Assembly (NCBI GenBank): GCA_001661245.1
Contig: KV454017.1
Location: 784,532-848,531 of the forward strand
Origin: Pachysolen tannophilus NRRL Y-2460
Taxonomy: Eukaryota; Ascomycota; Pichiomycetes; Alaninales; Pachysolenaceae
DNA: 64,000 nucleotides
Direction of reading: 5' to 3'
This document shows, in pieces, positions 39,696-49,162 of this stretch. The position numbers and the translations under genes were made by a program. Numbering within the stretch: position 1 is the first letter of the stretch; each line of letters begins with the position of its first letter. A model generated the notes under the pieces. It was not told where the DNA came from. It did not search any database and saw nothing but the letters and a program-made list of their open reading frames with translations.

Positions 39696-42614
39696 ATGGC
39701 TCCAACTCCAAAAGATACTAGTGGTTCTGACGCCACCAAGCACGATCAGCCATTGTTAGAAAAGGATAATAATAAACCATCATCAAAAGATGTTACCAAG
39801 AAAAAAGGTAAAAATGAACAAGAAGAAGAATTGAGTGAGGAGGATCAACAATTGAAAGAGGAATTGGAGCTTTTGGTTGAAAGATTAAATGAGCCAGATC
39901 AAAATTTATATGATGCAGCTTTGCAAAATTTAAAGACTCATATTAAAGATTCAACTTCTTCTATGACAGCGGTTCCAAAACCTTTGAAATTTTTAAGACC
40001 ACATTATCCATTATTGGTTTCATTATATGATAAATGGGATGTTCAGGCATTAAAATATAAATTAGCTGATATCTTGTCTGTATTGGGAATGACTTATTCT
40101 GATGAAGGTAAACGTGATTCTTTGAATTATAGATTGAAATCAAACCCTGAAGATGATTTAAATGAATGGGGTCATGAATATGTTCGTCATTTAGCATTGG
40201 AGATTGGTGAACAGTATCAAGATAATTTAGAGAATGAATTAACAGAAAATAATCTGCCTTTGTTAGATTTATCTCTAAAAATCATACCGATTTTTTTAAA
40301 ACATAATGCAGAAGCAGATGCTGTTGATTTATTGTTGGAAGTTGAAGCAATTGATAAGTTACCACAGTTTATTGATAAAAACACTTTTGCAAGAGTCTGC
40401 TTATATATGGTTAGTTGTGTTCCATTATTGGCTCCTCCAGATGATATAGCCTTCTTGCATACTGCATATTCCATTTACCTTCTGCATAATCAATTGACTC
40501 AAGCATTGAGCTTGGCTATTAGATTAGATGATGAAAATTTGGTTCAACAAGTATTTGATGCCACAAGTGATGTAAGCATTCAAAAACAATTGGGTTTAAT
40601 CTTGGGACGTCAAAATTCAAGTTTTAGATTTGAAGATAACGAGGAAGTACAAGAATGTATTAGCAATGTTAAAAAATCTGAACTTTTCCATTATTTGGTT
40701 AAGGAATTGAATTTATTGGATCCTAAATTACCTGAAGATATTTATAAAACCCATTTGGAGAATAGTTCGTTTAGTGGACGTTCTTCATTGTACGATTCTG
40801 CAAAGCAAAATTTAGCATCAAGTTTTGTTAATGGTTTTATCAATATGGGTTTTGGAAAAGATAAATTATTAGATGATGGTGATGAAAATGAAGCAGGCAA
40901 GTCATGGATTTATAGAACTAAAGGCAATGGTATGTTGTCTACCACGGCTTCATTAGGTTTAATAAACGAATGGGATGTTAGTGAAGGTTTACAGAAATTG
41001 GATAAATACTTGTATGCTTCAGAAGATGAGATAAAAGCAGGTGCCTTATTAGGTATAGGTGTTGGTTCATCTTCTGTTCATGACGAAGTAGAACCAGCTT
41101 TATTGTTATTACAAGACTCAATTAATGGTGAATCTGCAGCAACTTCTAATAAGAAATTAGTTTCCTCAGCAATTACAGGTTTAGGTGTTGCATTTGCAGG
41201 TTCGAAAAATGAAGCAGTTTTGAATTTATTGTTACCATTGGTTTCAGACACAGATCAAACTTTAGAAATAAGTGCTTTAGCTGCTTTAGCTCTTGGTCAT
41301 GTATTTGTTGGAACTTGTAACGGTGATATAACATCAACGATTTTACAAACGTTATTGGAGCGTGATTTCCAAGAATTGGGAAATAAGTGGATTAGGTTCA
41401 TGTCCTTAGGTCTTGGTTTGTTATATATGGGTAAATATGAACAAGTTGATGATGTATTGGAAACAATTGATGCCATTGAACACCCTATTTCGAAGACATT
41501 AAAAGTATTGGTCAGTATTTGTTCTTATGCCGGTACAGGAAATGTTTTACAAATTCAAAGCTTGTTACAAATGAGTAGCACTAAGCCAACTAATAAAGAG
41601 GAAGATAACGATGATGAAGAAACCGAACATGAAACTGATACACAACCTCTGGAACAACAAGATAAAAAGGACACAACACAACTGCCAACACTGGAGGGAG
41701 ATTCTGGTGTTTCTGGAACTTCCGCTAACGAGAAGAAAGATTCTTCAACATCTAAAGATGATGATGATACCGAAAGTGAAGGCTCTTCGTCTGGCCAAGA
41801 TTCATCAACACCTGAAGATGAATCATATCAAGGTTATGCCGTATTGGGTTTGGCATGTATAGCTATGGGTGAAGAAATAGGGCAAGAAATGTCACTACGT
41901 CATTTTAGTCATTTAATGCATTATGGAAATCCATTGATCCGTAGGGCTGTTCCATTAGCAATGGGACTTGTTAGTGCTTCAAATCCACAGATGAAGGTTT
42001 TTGACACTTTATCCAGGTATTCTCATGATTCAGATATTGAAGTTGCTCTCAATTCGATTTTTGCTATGGGAATAGTTGGTGCAGGTACAAACAATGCCAG
42101 ATTGGCACAATTATTGAGACAATTAGCAAGTTATTATGTCAGAGAAAAAGATGCCTTATTTATGGTTAGAATTGCTCAAGGTTTGATACATTTGGGTAAA
42201 GGTACTTTAACTTTAACTCCTTATAACACGGATAGACAAATCTTATCAAGAGTTTCTTTAGCAGGTTTGTTAACAATTGCTGTAACATTGTTAGATCCTA
42301 AATCATTTATATTGGATGAACATCATGCATTGATATATTATTTAACACCTTCTATCCATCCAAGAACATTAATTACCGTTGATGAAAATTTGGAACCAAT
42401 AAAGGTAAATGTTAGAGTTGGTCAAGCTGTTGATATTGTTGGTCAAGCAGGAAAGCCTAAGACTATTACCGGTTGGGTCACACATTCTACTCCGGTTTTG
42501 TTAAGTTATGGTGAGAGAGCGGAATTAGAAGATGATAAATTTATTAGCTTGGCTAGTTCATTAGAAGGTGTTGTCATTTTAAGAAAAAATCCAGATTTCA
42601 TGGATGAAGATTGA
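39696..42614 (+). CDS. RPN1: 26S proteasome base subunit Rpn1
   Basis: The 972-residue protein is the large non-ATPase scaffold of the proteasome base, which docks ubiquitin-like shuttles (Rad23, Dsk2) and Ubp6. The N-terminal helical part contains EADAVDLLLEVEAIDKL. The toroid of proteasome/cyclosome repeats is visible as alternating Gly/Ala-rich helices (for example GALLGIGVGSSS, ISALAALALGHVFVG, GYAVLGLACIAMGEE, LNSIFAMGIVGAGTNNA). An acidic Ser/Thr/Glu-rich insert sits at about residues 625-708. The C-terminus (SIHPRTLITVDENL to VVILRKNPDF) is typical. In-frame CTG codons (for example 40482-40484) are to be read as Ser. Length agrees with the family (about 990). Confidence 0.96.
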   Translation: MAPTPKDTSGSDATKHDQPLLEKDNNKPSSKDVTKKKGKNEQEEELSEEDQQLKEELELLVERLNEPDQNLYDAALQNLKTHIKDSTSSMTAVPKPLKFLRPHYPLLVSLYDKWDVQALKYKLADILSVLGMTYSDEGKRDSLNYRLKSNPEDDLNEWGHEYVRHLALEIGEQYQDNLENELTENNLPLLDLSLKIIPIFLKHNAEADAVDLLLEVEAIDKLPQFIDKNTFARVCLYMVSCVPLLAPPDDIAFLHTAYSIYLLHNQLTQALSLAIRLDDENLVQQVFDATSDVSIQKQLGLILGRQNSSFRFEDNEEVQECISNVKKSELFHYLVKELNLLDPKLPEDIYKTHLENSSFSGRSSLYDSAKQNLASSFVNGFINMGFGKDKLLDDGDENEAGKSWIYRTKGNGMLSTTASLGLINEWDVSEGLQKLDKYLYASEDEIKAGALLGIGVGSSSVHDEVEPALLLLQDSINGESAATSNKKLVSSAITGLGVAFAGSKNEAVLNLLLPLVSDTDQTLEISALAALALGHVFVGTCNGDITSTILQTLLERDFQELGNKWIRFMSLGLGLLYMGKYEQVDDVLETIDAIEHPISKTLKVLVSICSYAGTGNVLQIQSLLQMSSTKPTNKEEDNDDEETEHETDTQPLEQQDKKDTTQLPTLEGDSGVSGTSANEKKDSSTSKDDDDTESEGSSSGQDSSTPEDESYQGYAVLGLACIAMGEEIGQEMSLRHFSHLMHYGNPLIRRAVPLAMGLVSASNPQMKVFDTLSRYSHDSDIEVALNSIFAMGIVGAGTNNARLAQLLRQLASYYVREKDALFMVRIAQGLIHLGKGTLTLTPYNTDRQILSRVSLAGLLTIAVTLLDPKSFILDEHHALIYYLTPSIHPRTLITVDENLEPIKVNVRVGQAVDIVGQAGKPKTITGWVTHSTPVLLSYGERAELEDDKFISLASSLEGVVILRKNPDFMDED

Positions 42615-42819
42615 AAATTTGAATTTTTGTACAGAAAAGAATAGTTTTGTTTAGTTAATTGTGTTTACTTGCTTTTTTGATTTTCGTTTGTTTGTTTGTT
42701 TGTTTTTCAACCTTACTTTTGCTATAACCAATAAGTGTTATAAATTTATTGTTAAATATTAATGATATACATCATTGAACAAAACTCTAAGTTTTAAAAC
42801 TATGTTACATATAGTAATT

Positions 42820-42850
<31 letters not shown>

Positions 42851-42985
42851 GTATCCTAGCATTTTTATACTAAAGTAATTTAAAAATCTCTGATTCAAGT
42901 TTGTTTATTATGCATAAACTACTCATGTACCTATCCACATCTTCTTTCAATTCCACATTTTTTTCAATTATTTAATATTTAATAT
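42615..42985. other. Convergent spacer RPN1-VMA16
   Basis: No gene seen. It has (TTTG)n at 42687-42704 and an (AT)n tract at about 42820-42847, with T-rich 3' sequence on both sides. Confidence 0.5.
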
Positions 42986-43764
42986 TTATTTGAACTCCTG
43001 AGCTTTACCAGCCATAAGTAACCCAACAATTAATCCAAATAATCCTAAAACAGATCCAAAAATCTCAATAACTAAAATTTTTACAAATAATGATGTATCA
43101 GCAGCATCACTAATTGCCGCTGTTGAACCTGTTACTCCAACTGCAATTCCACAAATCAAATTACTTAACCCAACAGTAATTCCAGCCCAAAATAAAGAAA
43201 AACCTGTATATAAATTTTCTTTTGAAAAAGTAGTACTAGTTCCAATTGGTGTTAATTTTGATGAAAAGACAATAGCCATAATTAAACCATAGATGGCAAC
43301 AACTTCACAAAAAATAATTGAAATTAAATTCTTGGTTGTTATCCGAGGAGCTTTAACACCAGCTCCAATAATTGACAGACCAGTAATAAATATACCCCAT
43401 GCCGCACCAACAACAGACAATCCAATACAAAGAGCAATACCTAAATTTGCCCACATGTAGGGAGATGTAGATTCCAAAAATTGACCAACATTAAAAGATT
43501 CACCACTCCCATTGAAAAGCATATCTTTTTTTTCCAAAAAAACAAAAAAAAAAGTTAATAACATATTCTATTATACCAATATAAAGATTATAAAACTTCA
43601 AATACAGATTGATTATTTAACATTTAACAATAATATCAATTGAAATTTCAAAATTCTCCAATATTAAAAAAAAAAAAAAAGAAATAATAAAAATAAAAAA
43701 ATTTATACTTACAACCACCAACAACAGCCAAAGCAAATGACGGCAAGATTAATGAAACACTCAT
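42986..43764 (-). CDS. VMA16: V-ATPase proteolipid subunit c'' (spliced)
   Basis: Exons 43713-43764 and 42986-43524 give 196 residues. Exon 1 encodes [17 protein letters not shown], and the junction restores [16 protein letters not shown], which aligns with the YGLYKLFTGHGSDINFGKF region of yeast Vma16. The family's extra N-terminal membrane span is thereby made. The proteolipid core follows: [13 protein letters not shown], the [14 protein letters not shown] loop, and the proton-carrying glutamate at residue 91 ([10 protein letters not shown]). The subunit is one of the c-ring members of the vacuolar proton pump. Reading exon 2 alone from its upstream in-intron ATG would give a false N-terminus. 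Its promoter holds three CArG-type boxes. Confidence 0.95.
43525..43712 (-). other. Intron of VMA16 (188 bases)
   Basis: The 5' site is GTAAGT (43707-43712, minus), the likely branch point TATTAAC (43554-43560, minus, one change from TACTAAC), and the 3' site AAG. It is in phase 1 and splits Tyr18. It is the longest intron in the window and the only one without a perfect branch sequence or a TAG/CAG end. Confidence 0.85.
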
Positions 43765-44131
43765 TTTGCAATAATGATGGCCTTTATAGTAATTGAATTT
43801 CCACCAATTCTTATTTTTAACAAATATACTCTTTATTATTATTAGCCTTGATTCATAGTATTATAATATTATATGTGTGCCAACAAACAGAGCTTCAATT
43901 ACCTGTTGATAGCGAACAGAAAAGGAAAACCAAACAAAAATTGCCTAAATAGGAACCAAAGTTTCCTTATTGGGTATTTTATTAAAGAATAGCGTAGCAA
44001 TTTCCCTATTTGGATATACAATTACTTATTTAGGAAATCATGGTTTGTATATTATACAAGTTAACCGTTTATTTTATCAAGATATATATATCAAAAGAAA
44101 GTTAAAAGTTCAATCTATATGAGGGTTAATT
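43765..44131. promoter_or_regulatory. VMA16 promoter with a cluster of CArG/Mcm1-like boxes
   Basis: Three CC-six-GG boxes occur within 70 bases: CCTAAATAGG (43944-43953, a perfect CC(A/T)6GG), CCTTATTGGG (43965-43974) and CCCTATTTGG (44004-44013). A half site TATTTAGGAAAT follows at about 44028-44039. Spacing is 21 and 39 bases. This is the tightest group of such sites in the window. The downstream gene on the left is VMA16 (ATG 180-250 bases away); THR1 ends on the right. Mcm1 or another MADS factor binding is inference. Confidence 0.45.
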
Positions 44132-45211
44132 CTATGTTTGAGTGACTGTCATTCCATCGTAGGCAGGTTCTAGTAATTTCCAACTACAAGTGATACCTTC
44201 TTTAGAAAATCTTGCAACGATTTCTTCAGCAATTAAATCGAAATTATGAGTTGCCAATGCTAAAATTGTTGGTCCGGCACCAGATAAACAAATTCCAAGT
44301 AATCCCGGATGAGTTTTTGGTGTTACAGAAGCTAAGATTTCTGTTAATCCAGGGATCAAGGTCTTACGGTAAGGTTGATGGATTCTATCTTGCATTGCTG
44401 GGTAAATTAATTCTGGATTTGGTGGTGATCTTGTTAAAGCAGTAGTTAAAACTGCAAGTCTTTGTAAATTGAAAACCAAATCTTTAGCTGTATAAGCACC
44501 TGGTAATACTCCTCTAGATTCAGCGGTAGAAACTTCAAAATCGGGTATAATGGCAATACAACGAATTTCTTTACACCAATCATATTTTATATGCCTACCA
44601 ATATCCATTGGTGCATCAGGTGGAACTAATCCAGTATCTGCACCTCCAGCAGGCTCTGGTAATACTTCACTTAATGGAATTTCTTTTCTTTCCATTTCAG
44701 CAGCACTTAATTCTCTTAAATAAGATCCAACAAATCCACCCATCATTGCTGCAGTAATATTATCTGGATGACGTTCAATCATTAAACAATAATCTAACAT
44801 TCTTTGTTTTGAAAACCCTAATTTACCAATCTCATTGGCTAAAACAACACCAGAAACAACTGCTGCACCTGATGATCCAAGACCTCTTCCTAATGGAATA
44901 GGATTATTTACATGAACTTTAGTACCAGATGGGAAAGATCTAATACCATTACAACGTAATACATATAATGCAGTTCTAGTAATTAAATTTTCATCCGATC
45001 TTAATGGAACATGACTAAATCCTTGACTCGATGGTTCATAAGAAATTAAACAATTATTTGGATCCTCATCACTATCTTTTGAATGCTTAGGATCAACAGA
45101 AACGTCCAAAGTTAAATATAAACTTAAACCAATTCCTAATACATCAAACCCAGGCCCAATATTAGCAGAAGAAGCAGGAACAGAAATCCTAAAACTCCTC
45201 CTCGATGACAT
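44132..45211 (-). CDS. THR1: Homoserine kinase
   Basis: The 359-residue GHMP-family kinase phosphorylates homoserine in threonine synthesis. The start RISVPASSANIGPGFDVLGI is the family's N-terminal motif. The ATP loop PLGRGLGSSGAAVVSG is at about residues 103-118. HPDNITAAMMGGFVGS and the C-terminal LGICLSGAGPTILAL complete the GHMP set. The length equals yeast Thr1 (357). The start is ATG at 45211. A perfect Gcn4 site lies 80 bases upstream, in line with general amino-acid control. The MAS2 gene is divergent from it. Confidence 0.97.
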   Translation of the reverse strand: MSSRRSFRISVPASSANIGPGFDVLGIGLSLYLTLDVSVDPKHSKDSDEDPNNCLISYEPSSQGFSHVPLRSDENLITRTALYVLRCNGIRSFPSGTKVHVNNPIPLGRGLGSSGAAVVSGVVLANEIGKLGFSKQRMLDYCLMIERHPDNITAAMMGGFVGSYLRELSAAEMERKEIPLSEVLPEPAGGADTGLVPPDAPMDIGRHIKYDWCKEIRCIAIIPDFEVSTAESRGVLPGAYTAKDLVFNLQRLAVLTTALTRSPPNPELIYPAMQDRIHQPYRKTLIPGLTEILASVTPKTHPGLLGICLSGAGPTILALATHNFDLIAEEIVARFSKEGITCSWKLLEPAYDGMTVTQT

Positions 45212-45290
45212 CTTCTCTCTTCTCTTCCTTCCCTAAAGAAAATACAATCTATGATCTATAAAATCTTTTCCTATTGAAATTCTTTTTCAA

Positions 45291-45297
45291 TGAGTCA
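45291..45297 (-). promoter_or_regulatory. Gcn4 site in THR1 promoter
   Basis: TGACTCA on the minus strand (TGAGTCA on plus), in the full context TTGACTCAT, lies 80 bases before the THR1 ATG and 176 before MAS2. It is the consensus Gcn4 site. THR1 is a known Gcn4 target in yeast, so this assignment is better supported than most short motifs. Confidence 0.7.
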
Positions 45298-45472
45298 ATT
45301 TGATTGAAAAATTATGAAAAAAATTATGAAAGAAAAAAAAAATCCAAAAAAAAATATCAAAGAAAAGCAAAAAAAATAAAAAATTCAAACAAATTTACGA
45401 GCAAGAGAATTATACTAAAGGCAAAAAACATATATAGATCTTGAATTAATTTAACTTGCAAAGTAGATCATC

Positions 45473-47035
45473 ATGTTTTGTAGAAGTATTAGTTCAAAAG
45501 GGTTTGTGCGTTGTTTGAGAAATTACTCGACTATTGTTGAAGTAAGTTGTAATTTGTTTTTTTTGCTTTTTTAATTTTCATTTATTTTTAATAAAATCAT
45601 TACTAACGGATTTAATAATAATTTGATTTTTTAGTCACCAACTCAGCTTTCAACGTTATCGAATGGTATTAGGGTTGTTACGGATTCATTGCCTGGTCAT
45701 TTCAGTGCAGTTGGTATTTATGTTGATGCGGGTTCTCGTTATGAATCAGTAGAAAATGGACTTCAAGGTTGCTCTCATATAATAGATAGATTGGCATTTA
45801 AATCAACAGAAAATTATACAGGTAAAAAAATGTTGGAAAATTTGAATCATCTTGGTGGGAATTTTATGTGTGCTTCTTCAAGGGAATCAATGATTTACCA
45901 GGCAAGTGTATTCAACCCTGAAATTGAAAAAATGTTTTCATTATTAAGTGAAACAGTATCTAAACCTTTATTAACAGAATCAGAAGTTGAAGAACAAAAA
46001 TTGACAGCTCAATATGAATTGGATGAAATATGGATGCAATCTGATTTGATACTTCCAGAACTTTTACAACAAAGGGCTTATAATTTTGAAAATTTAGGAA
46101 GTCCTTTATTATGTCCAATTGAAAAATTACAAGATATTAATAGAGATAAAATCTTAAAATATAGAGAATTTTTATATAGGCCAGATAATTTGGTTGTTGC
46201 CCTTTTAGGTGTTCCACACGAAGAAGCTGTTCGCTTAACTGAAAAATATCTTGGTCATTTGAAACAACCAAGCCAACCAAAGTTAAAAGCATCCAAGGCA
46301 AAGTATACTGGTGGTGTCTTATCTTTACCTCCTCAACCACCAATTGGAAACTTACCTGAGTTTCATCATATCCATGTTGGTTTTGAAGGTTTACCCATCG
46401 AACATGAGGATATATATGCATTAGCTACTTTACAAATGTTATTAGGTGGAGGTGGCTCATTTTCAGCTGGTGGACCAGGTAAAGGGATGTATTCAAGAGC
46501 TTATACTAGAATTTTAAATCAATATGGTTTTATCGAGAGTTGTAAATCATTTATTCATAATTTTACAGATTCAGGTTTATTTGGTATTTCAATATCTTGT
46601 ATTCCTCAAGCTTCTAAAATTATTCCGGAATTAATTGGTAATGAACTCTCGCTTTTATTCTCACATAAAACTGGTAGAGGCGCTTTAACCACTGCCGAAA
46701 TTGATAGGGCTAAGAATCAATTACGTTCTTCATTATTAATGAATTTAGAAAGTAAAATGGTCCAGTTGGAAGATTTAGGAAGACAAATTCAAGTTTATGG
46801 CAGAAAGATAAGTATTAATGAAATGTGTGATAAGATAAATGCTTTAACTCAGGACAATTTGGTCAGAGTTGCAGAAAAAGTTTTAACTGGTAGTAGACCG
46901 ACTGTTATCATTCAAGGAAATGAAGAGGAATTTGGTGATGTTGAACACACTTTGAAAAAGTTTGGATTAGGTCCTAATAGTAATGATTATGTTCAACCAA
47001 CCAAAACTGATAAGAAAAAAGGTATTTGGTTTTAA
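45473..47035 (+). CDS. MAS2: Mitochondrial processing peptidase alpha subunit (spliced)
   Basis: Exons 45473-45541 and 45635-47035 give 489 residues. Exon 1 is the mitochondrial presequence, MFCRSISSKGFVRCLRNYST, rich in Arg/Ser with no acidic residues. Exon 2 continues QLSTLSNGIRVVTDSLPGHF, the standard start of the mature alpha subunit. The glycine-rich substrate loop LLGGGGSFSAGGPGKGMYSR is intact, and the zinc motif of the beta subunit is absent, as expected for alpha. The protein recognises presequences and, with Mas1, cleaves them in the matrix. It ends with the KKKGIWF tail seen in yeast. The first ATG in exon 2 (45689) would omit targeting and is not the real start. Confidence 0.96.
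45542..45634 (+). other. Intron of MAS2 (93 bases)
   Basis: It starts GTAAGT, has TACTAAC at 45601-45607, and ends TTAG. It is in phase 0 and falls almost exactly between the mitochondrial presequence and the mature protein. Confidence 0.93.
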
Positions 47036-47245
47036 TAGTCATAATTATTTAACCCCAAAATCGTGATGTATATTTGTATATAGCTTTCTTTATTTAAAAT
47101 TAAAAGAAAAAAAATTTACTTCCTCATATTTATTATATAGATTTATTGAAGTTATTGTTTTATATTCTAATTTTCAAAGATTTATTGAAAATACATGTAT
47201 TTAAATTTAAGATTCTATTATAATATTATAGTACAAAGGATATAT

Positions 47246-48751
47246 TTAAGTTAAACCTGGTAAACCCATTCCAGGTAATGATGCCAACTGATTATTATTA
47301 ATGTCATTAAAATTATTAGCATTATTACCAAAATCATTCATAAGTGGAATACCAGGAAAATCTTGTCTCTCGGTGGTATTAAACTCTTGATTATTCTCAA
47401 AATCATCAATTGGCAATCCACCTACATTATTATTATTAACACCGTAGTACCATGCTCCAACTTTCTCGTCGGAATAAGGTGCATCACGGAATGCAGTTGG
47501 ATCATTTGGTCTTGATCTACACCAGAAACGAACAGATCTATCAGCACCTGCAGAGCATAATATATTACCAACAGGATTATATTCAAGTTGATTGACTGCC
47601 TTCTCATGAGCATATGGAATCTTGAAATTATGATTTGCTGTATTTTCAACTTTTTCAATTTCTTCCAGAACATGACTATTTAGTATATAATGAGAAATTG
47701 ATCCATCATAAGAAGCGGTTGTTAAAAGTTCCAGGTGTACTGGATGCCATGAAATTGCAGATGTTTCTGCTTCTTGGTTCCTTATGATCAATATGTCTTT
47801 CATTGTTCTCAAATCAAAAACCCTAGCTGATCTGTCTCTTGAAGTAGCAGCTAACAATCTTTGAGCACCAATAGGTTGGAATTTTGCCTTTGTAACGGTA
47901 TGTTTAAATCCATGAAGTGTATTTATTGGTTTAGAAGATCTTGGATCCCAAAGTTTAATTAAATTATCCTTTGATCCACTTAATACCAATCCTAAAGATG
48001 GATGCCAATCACAACATTTAACATCCCAATGATGTCCCGAAAGATTTTGCTCTTGAACACCGTTATTAAAATTCCAAATCTTAAGAGAACTATCATCAGA
48101 ACAACTCACGAATTTACTATCATTTGGAGAAAATGCCAAGTCTCGTACTCCATCACCATGGACATTACTCAAAATATTCACATTATTAAAATTTGGTTGC
48201 CAATACTTGATAGATCCATCTTGATCCCCACTTATTAACCAATCACCATTATGAGAATAACATAGAGAAAATATAGCAGTATCATGGGCTTGCATGATTG
48301 TTTCAAAATTAAAAGTCATTCCATGCCATAAAGTAAATTCACCACTATGCGAAGCAACCAATAAACGTCTACCTTCAGGAGTCCATTTAACAGCATGAAT
48401 TGCATGCTTTGCCTTATTTGCACTCAAGTGAACAAATTTTGTTTGTTGATCAACAATAACTCTATTCTTATAAGCAGCAGGTGGCAATAAATCTATTAAA
48501 TAAGAAGCTTCAGGTCTTATCGCACCAATTGCCTGCTTTTCAATCCCAAGACTTCTATTTATAAACCATCTACCCATCGAATTCCCATGATCCACAGTTC
48601 TTCTATGAGCATTCTTACGTTGCTGAGAAGCTAACTGTAATTCAAGATTCTGATTATACGATTTTTGCTTATCCATATCCATCTGCTGCGGTTTCAAACG
48701 CCGATTATTCCCACCATTATTATTAAGATTATTATTCTTTTGATTATACAT
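47246..48751 (-). CDS. PFS2: Cleavage and polyadenylation factor WD40 subunit
   Basis: The 501-residue protein begins with an Asn-rich tail. The conserved pre-propeller segment [20 protein letters not shown] and [10 protein letters not shown] follow, then seven WD40 repeats (about residues 110-430; for example [56 protein letters not shown]). The C-terminal tail is Asn-rich. Pfs2 bridges the polymerase module and the cleavage factors in mRNA 3'-end formation, the same complex as PAP1 at 9852. The start is ATG at 48751. Confidence 0.96.
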   Translation of the reverse strand: MYNQKNNNLNNNGGNNRRLKPQQMDMDKQKSYNQNLELQLASQQRKNAHRRTVDHGNSMGRWFINRSLGIEKQAIGAIRPEASYLIDLLPPAAYKNRVIVDQQTKFVHLSANKAKHAIHAVKWTPEGRRLLVASHSGEFTLWHGMTFNFETIMQAHDTAIFSLCYSHNGDWLISGDQDGSIKYWQPNFNNVNILSNVHGDGVRDLAFSPNDSKFVSCSDDSSLKIWNFNNGVQEQNLSGHHWDVKCCDWHPSLGLVLSGSKDNLIKLWDPRSSKPINTLHGFKHTVTKAKFQPIGAQRLLAATSRDRSARVFDLRTMKDILIIRNQEAETSAISWHPVHLELLTTASYDGSISHYILNSHVLEEIEKVENTANHNFKIPYAHEKAVNQLEYNPVGNILCSAGADRSVRFWCRSRPNDPTAFRDAPYSDEKVGAWYYGVNNNNVGGLPIDDFENNQEFNTTERQDFPGIPLMNDFGNNANNFNDINNNQLASLPGMGLPGLT

Positions 48752-49162
48752 CGCTTACTATTGCTTGCTAGCTGGTTTATACTATAACAATTATAAACCA
48801 CTTTACCACTCAAATACTAACTATCCGCTTACTACGCTCGCTATCTGTAAGCACAAAATTTTCATCATTTTTAAAGGTGAAAATGTTTTGAATTAATGTC
48901 ACGACCATTTTAAATTGAAGATGAAGAAAACACTAGTTAACCAAGTTGACGAGACTACAATTCATTTTAATTTCATGATTATCAACTCATATCAGAGGGT
49001 ATTATCTATATTATACAAACAATTGACTTTTTAAAATAACAAAACAATATTAACAGTGTACCGGAACCGGTCAAAAATACCAAAAAAAATTCAAAAAATT
49101 CAAAGAAAATGAAAAAAATAAAAAAATAAAAAAAAAAAACAAATAAAATAATATTAATTCTA
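48752..49162. other. PFS2 promoter and MYO1 3' region
   Basis: No gene seen. GAACCGGTCAAAAATAC at 49064-49080 repeats, with one change, a 17-base word at 5747-5763. The 40 bases next to MYO1 are A-rich. Confidence 0.5.
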
